Source of the DNA: Chitinophagaceae bacterium
GTDB taxonomy: Bacteria; Bacteroidota; Bacteroidia; Chitinophagales; Chitinophagaceae
Direction of reading: 5' to 3'
Assembly: GCA_947447815.1 (NCBI GenBank)
Contig: CANFLJ010000090.1
Coordinates: 1 to 7,538, forward strand
Length of the DNA stretch: 7,538 nt
The notes beneath the pieces are model-generated. The model did not search any database, was not told where the DNA came from, and was given only the letters and a program-made list of their open reading frames with translations. Below, in pieces: positions 5,190 through 7,538 of the stretch; position 1 is the stretch's first letter; every line of letters begins with the position of its first letter. A program made the position numbers and the translations under genes.

Positions 5190-7223
5190 TTATTGTTTCA
5201 TAAACCGGATAGAAGATGCGGTACTTCCATTCATAAAGATCAATACATAAATACCTGTCATTAAGTTGGCAACATCTACTAGTTCCTGTGTAGAATAAGC
5301 TGCAGATTTTTGTTTAACAATAGTTTTGCCATCCAGTGTACAGATATTAATATATGCATTAATCTCCGCCTTATCGTGAGAAACAGATAAGCTATTTTTT
5401 ACTGGATTACTAAGAATAGAAAGGTTGTTGTTTCTTTCGTTTCTAATTCCCAGAATATTGCTGTAAGTAAACGCTCCATTATTATCCAACATTTTTAAAC
5501 GGTAATAAACAATTGGATATTGATGATTCTCTTCTATGGACTTATCCGTAAAGGAGTAGTTCTTTTCTTTTACCGATTCTTTAGCGGCATTTACTATTCC
5601 TGCGTTACTAAAAATGCTGGCATCGGTGCTTTTCTCAATGATAAATTTGTCAGTATTTACTTCGTAGGCAGTAGACCAGTTTAGTACTACTTGTTTAGCT
5701 TCGTTTCTGTAGGCATTAAATCGTAAAAGGCTTAATGGCAATGTATTTGGAACCATTCCATTTAAATATTCTTCCAGCATTGTATACCCACTAATAGCAA
5801 CATTATTGCCATCGGTAGAATCGTTAGGATTCAAACCCATAGCAGTTTCCCAGCTATCAGGCATACCATCGTGATCGGTATCGACTGGTGCAAGTGCAGT
5901 AGTATCATAAACAGGCCATCCTCCTACTGAATCTTGTGTATCTATTATTCCAAGATTTCCTTTGCCATAATAAGTACTGGTAGATACGGTACTATGTTGC
6001 GAAGCTGTGCCCGTAAATGTTTCGTTTACATAACGCCTGTCCAAGCTGTCTCTTTTTGGAAAGATAGCACCCGCTCCCGCCAACACAGAAGCATAAGCAT
6101 CTGTAGCGGTCTGCATTACTATTGGTTCATTTTGTGTAGGAGCAGACAGCTTAAACGAATCGGTATAAGAAGCTGGATAATATTTAGGTTTTAATCCCAA
6201 CCAGTTATTTGCTGTTATAGCAGTTTGCCCATTTACATAATTACCATCTATATACACTTTCCCTCTCAATCTACCAGCCCATGCAGCAACATAAGTATCA
6301 TATGTGTTCAGAATAATTTTTGCTTTTGTAGAAGAAGTAGCAGGACCCGGCTTATAGTAATTATTCATGATATTCAACTCTGCTCTTCTTAAACCAAAAA
6401 CAGGCTTTCCTGTATCAGCAATTTCTATTTCATTTCCATAGCAGTTATCACTATTGCCATAGTTGTAGATAACATTATTTCTGTAATCCAGATAAGCAAG
6501 GGTATCGTGTGTGCGAGATCCATTAAAACGAATGGTTCTACTATGATGATGCGCTATAAGATTGTGGTGATAGGTAGCAAATTGACCACCCCAGACTCCT
6601 GCATACCCATGATCGCCTTTGGAATTGAAAGAAGCATTTAAGCTTTCACTTACCAGACACCATTGTACAGTAGAATATTTATTGTCATAAAAGGTGGCCG
6701 CCTCTTCTATCGACCAGCTCATGGAGCAATGATCTACAATAAAGTTGGTAGAGTTTTCTACATCCAGTCCATATACTGCAGGGTTGTTTGATTTAGATAC
6801 ATCACCTGGACGAAAGTGCATATAACGGATAATCAGATTGGTGCCATAAATCTTCACCATCGATCTTTTGGTACAGATACCATCACCAGGAGCTGTTTGC
6901 CCAGCAATGGTCATATTATTTCTAACAACTTTTATGGGCGTCAGTAAATCTATAATACCGCCTACTCTGAATACGATAGTTATTGGTTCGCCAGGATAAG
7001 CACTAAATGCCTGTCTGAAACTACCCGGACCGTCATCGGCCAGCGTAGTTACTTCGTATACCTTTCCGCCTCTTCCTCCCAAAGAATATTTACCATAACC
7101 TTCTGCTCCAGGAAAAGCAATTTGCTGTGCCTTTAAACCAGTAATACAACAGAGGGTAATAATAGAAAATAAACATAGTTTATTCAGGAAAGAAGCAAAA
7201 GATAAACGGCAGGCAGCTATCAT
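5190..7223 (-). CDS. Secreted pectate lyase (PL1-like) with T9SS C-terminal sorting domain
   Basis: This 677-residue protein is predicted to cut polygalacturonate by beta-elimination outside the cell. A signal peptide occupies residues 1-32 (hydrophobic core about 15-30, likely cleavage after LKA, before QQIAFPGAEGYG). The parallel beta-helix catalytic domain spans about 33-395, with GGRGGKVYEVTTLADDGPGS (49-68), VDHCSMSWSIEEA (163-175) and HHHSRTIRFNG (225-235), where Arg229 or Arg232 is the likely catalytic base. Next comes an Asp-rich, calcium-type loop DTDHDGMPDSWE (448-459), like those closing related Bacteroidota lyases. A beta-rich linker follows (about 495-590), then the T9SS type A sorting domain (about 600-677; LSNPVKNSL, LMTGIYVLIF, ending SSIRFMKQ), which implies export by the Por system and surface attachment or release. 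There is no SusC/SusD neighbour, so it is not visibly in a polysaccharide-utilisation locus. Exact substrate and PL subfamily are inferred. Confidence 0.9.
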   Translation of the reverse strand: MIAACRLSFASFLNKLCLFSIITLCCITGLKAQQIAFPGAEGYGKYSLGGRGGKVYEVTTLADDGPGSFRQAFSAYPGEPITIVFRVGGIIDLLTPIKVVRNNMTIAGQTAPGDGICTKRSMVKIYGTNLIIRYMHFRPGDVSKSNNPAVYGLDVENSTNFIVDHCSMSWSIEEAATFYDNKYSTVQWCLVSESLNASFNSKGDHGYAGVWGGQFATYHHNLIAHHHSRTIRFNGSRTHDTLAYLDYRNNVIYNYGNSDNCYGNEIEIADTGKPVFGLRRAELNIMNNYYKPGPATSSTKAKIILNTYDTYVAAWAGRLRGKVYIDGNYVNGQTAITANNWLGLKPKYYPASYTDSFKLSAPTQNEPIVMQTATDAYASVLAGAGAIFPKRDSLDRRYVNETFTGTASQHSTVSTSTYYGKGNLGIIDTQDSVGGWPVYDTTALAPVDTDHDGMPDSWETAMGLNPNDSTDGNNVAISGYTMLEEYLNGMVPNTLPLSLLRFNAYRNEAKQVVLNWSTAYEVNTDKFIIEKSTDASIFSNAGIVNAAKESVKEKNYSFTDKSIEENHQYPIVYYRLKMLDNNGAFTYSNILGIRNERNNNLSILSNPVKNSLSVSHDKAEINAYINICTLDGKTIVKQKSAAYSTQELVDVANLMTGIYVLIFMNGSTASSIRFMKQ

Positions 7224-7281
7224 AATTTTATAGTTGGTGTTATAATGAAGGAAGCTAAAGTAGTAAAAATTGCAACAATAG

Positions 7282-7304
7282 CGGTTAAAGCATTATTCTA
7301 ACCG
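7282..7304. promoter_or_regulatory. Dyad CGGTTA-N11-TAACCG, possible operator
   Basis: Perfect 6-bp inverted arms, cggtta (7282-7287) and taaccg (7299-7304), are separated by 11 nt. The dyad lies 59-81 nt upstream of the pectate lyase start, behind its candidate -7 box, a plausible place for an activator site. The half-site spacing of about 17 nt centre to centre is more than one helical turn. A 6-bp dyad can occur by chance in 7.5 kb, so this is only a candidate. Confidence 0.25.
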
Positions 7305-7371
7305 ATAAAAATCTCCGCTCATAAAGCCCAGATAACTTTTATCCATATATAGAGTAGCGTATTATTCGAAA

Positions 7372-7384
7372 TATTATTTTTACG
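7372..7384 (+). promoter_or_regulatory. Candidate Bacteroidota -7 box for AIM24-family gene
   Basis: The 13 bases tattatttttacg are identical to those at 2942-2954 and again sit just before a gene start (15 nt before the ATG at 7400). They contain TATTTTTA (7375-7382), close to TAnnTTTG. The bases after the box are also alike in the two copies (ctacataat and gctaaataat). No good TTG -33 element is visible at the usual spacing. A short leader is implied. Confidence 0.45.
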
Positions 7385-7399
7385 GCTAAATAATCAATT

Positions 7400-7538
7400 A
7401 TGATACAGAATCACGAGATAGACTATAAGATTTTCGGGGAAGAAATGCAATATGTAGAGGTAGAACTTGACCCGAACGAAACAGCTATTGCCGAACCCGG
7501 AGCCTTTATGATGATGGACGATGGTATTCAGATGGAAA
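7400..7538 (+). CDS. AIM24 / TIGR00266-family protein, N-terminal fragment
   Basis: I translated 46 codons by hand from the ATG at 7400; the rest lies beyond the window. The fragment carries IDYKIFGEEMQYVEVELDP (residues 7-25), then NETAIAEPGAFMMMDDGIQM (26-45), the typical opening of AIM24-family (DUF124, TIGR00266) proteins, where a beta-strand is followed by an E-x-G-(A/S)-x-x-x-M turn. These are beta-rich proteins of about 220-260 residues, widespread in bacteria and related to a yeast mitochondrial protein; a bacterial biochemical role is not settled. No signal peptide is present. The start is supported by the promoter-like box 15 nt upstream and by the family's N-terminus. It is divergent from the pectate lyase, with no evident functional link. 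Confidence 0.8.
   Translation, partial: MIQNHEIDYKIFGEEMQYVEVELDPNETAIAEPGAFMMMDDGIQME

Larger units (their letters stand above)
7224..7399. promoter_or_regulatory. Divergent intergenic region, pectate lyase / AIM24 protein
   Basis: This 176-nt stretch separates two genes read in opposite directions and must carry both start regions. On the minus strand TACTTTAG (7262-7255), one base from TAnnTTTG, lies about 32 nt before the pectate lyase ATG. A dyad at 7282-7304 lies further upstream of it (separate entry). The plus-strand box at 7372-7384 serves the right-hand gene. The string tagcgtattattcgaa (7355-7370) resembles the repeat word at 1442-1456. No small gene is seen. Confidence 0.4.

Noticed and set aside
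5934..6194. Plus-strand 86-codon ORF
   Set aside because: It is antisense to the pectate lyase, whose own frame is continuous and domain-rich.

Overview
The window looks like ordinary chromosome from a low-GC member of the Bacteroidota, most likely Chitinophagales/Chitinophagaceae-like (inference). The evidence is a secreted polysaccharide lyase with a type IX secretion (T9SS) C-terminal sorting domain, a Bacteroidota-style membrane Fe-S protein, start regions that are A/T-rich and lack Shine-Dalgarno sequences, and promoter-like boxes resembling the Bacteroidota TAnnTTTG element. No mobile element, CRISPR array, tRNA or rRNA was seen.

Layout, left to right. (1) Bases 1-2826 are a minus-strand block, transcribed in the order: membrane (Fe-S)-binding protein with a cytochrome-b-like N-terminus and two 4Fe-4S motifs (2826-1558); a 142-nt AT-rich spacer carrying a near-identical 19-nt repeat pair; 3-hydroxybutyryl-CoA dehydrogenase (1415-525); and, 6 nt later, a DUF218/ElyC-YdcF-like membrane protein that runs off the left edge. 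(2) A divergent intergenic region (2827-2963) separates this from a plus-strand group of four compact cytoplasmic proteins: class I SAM methyltransferase, DUF1801 protein, PhnB-like VOC protein and M24 metallopeptidase (2964-5164). Gaps are 14, 48 and 15 nt, so they probably share a transcript. (3) Convergent to that group, 25 nt away, is a large minus-strand pectate lyase (PL1-like) with a signal peptide, a calcium-type Asp-rich loop and a T9SS sorting domain (7223-5190). (4) A second divergent region (7224-7399) leads to the start of an AIM24/TIGR00266-family gene cut by the right edge.

How the genes may work together. The dehydrogenase makes NADH from 3-hydroxyacyl-CoA. The membrane Fe-S protein belongs to a group often proposed to pass electrons to the quinone pool, so the two could both serve acyl-CoA oxidation, but this is inference from adjacency. 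The pectate lyase acts outside the cell or on its surface and stands alone here, with no SusC/SusD or other polysaccharide-utilisation genes in view. The four-gene plus-strand group has no obvious common pathway.

I found no convincing novel multi-gene system. The points most worth checking are the Fe-S protein lacking its usual cysteine-rich (CCG) partner, the spacer repeat pair, a 13-nt identical promoter-like string in front of two unrelated genes, and a dyad upstream of the pectate lyase.
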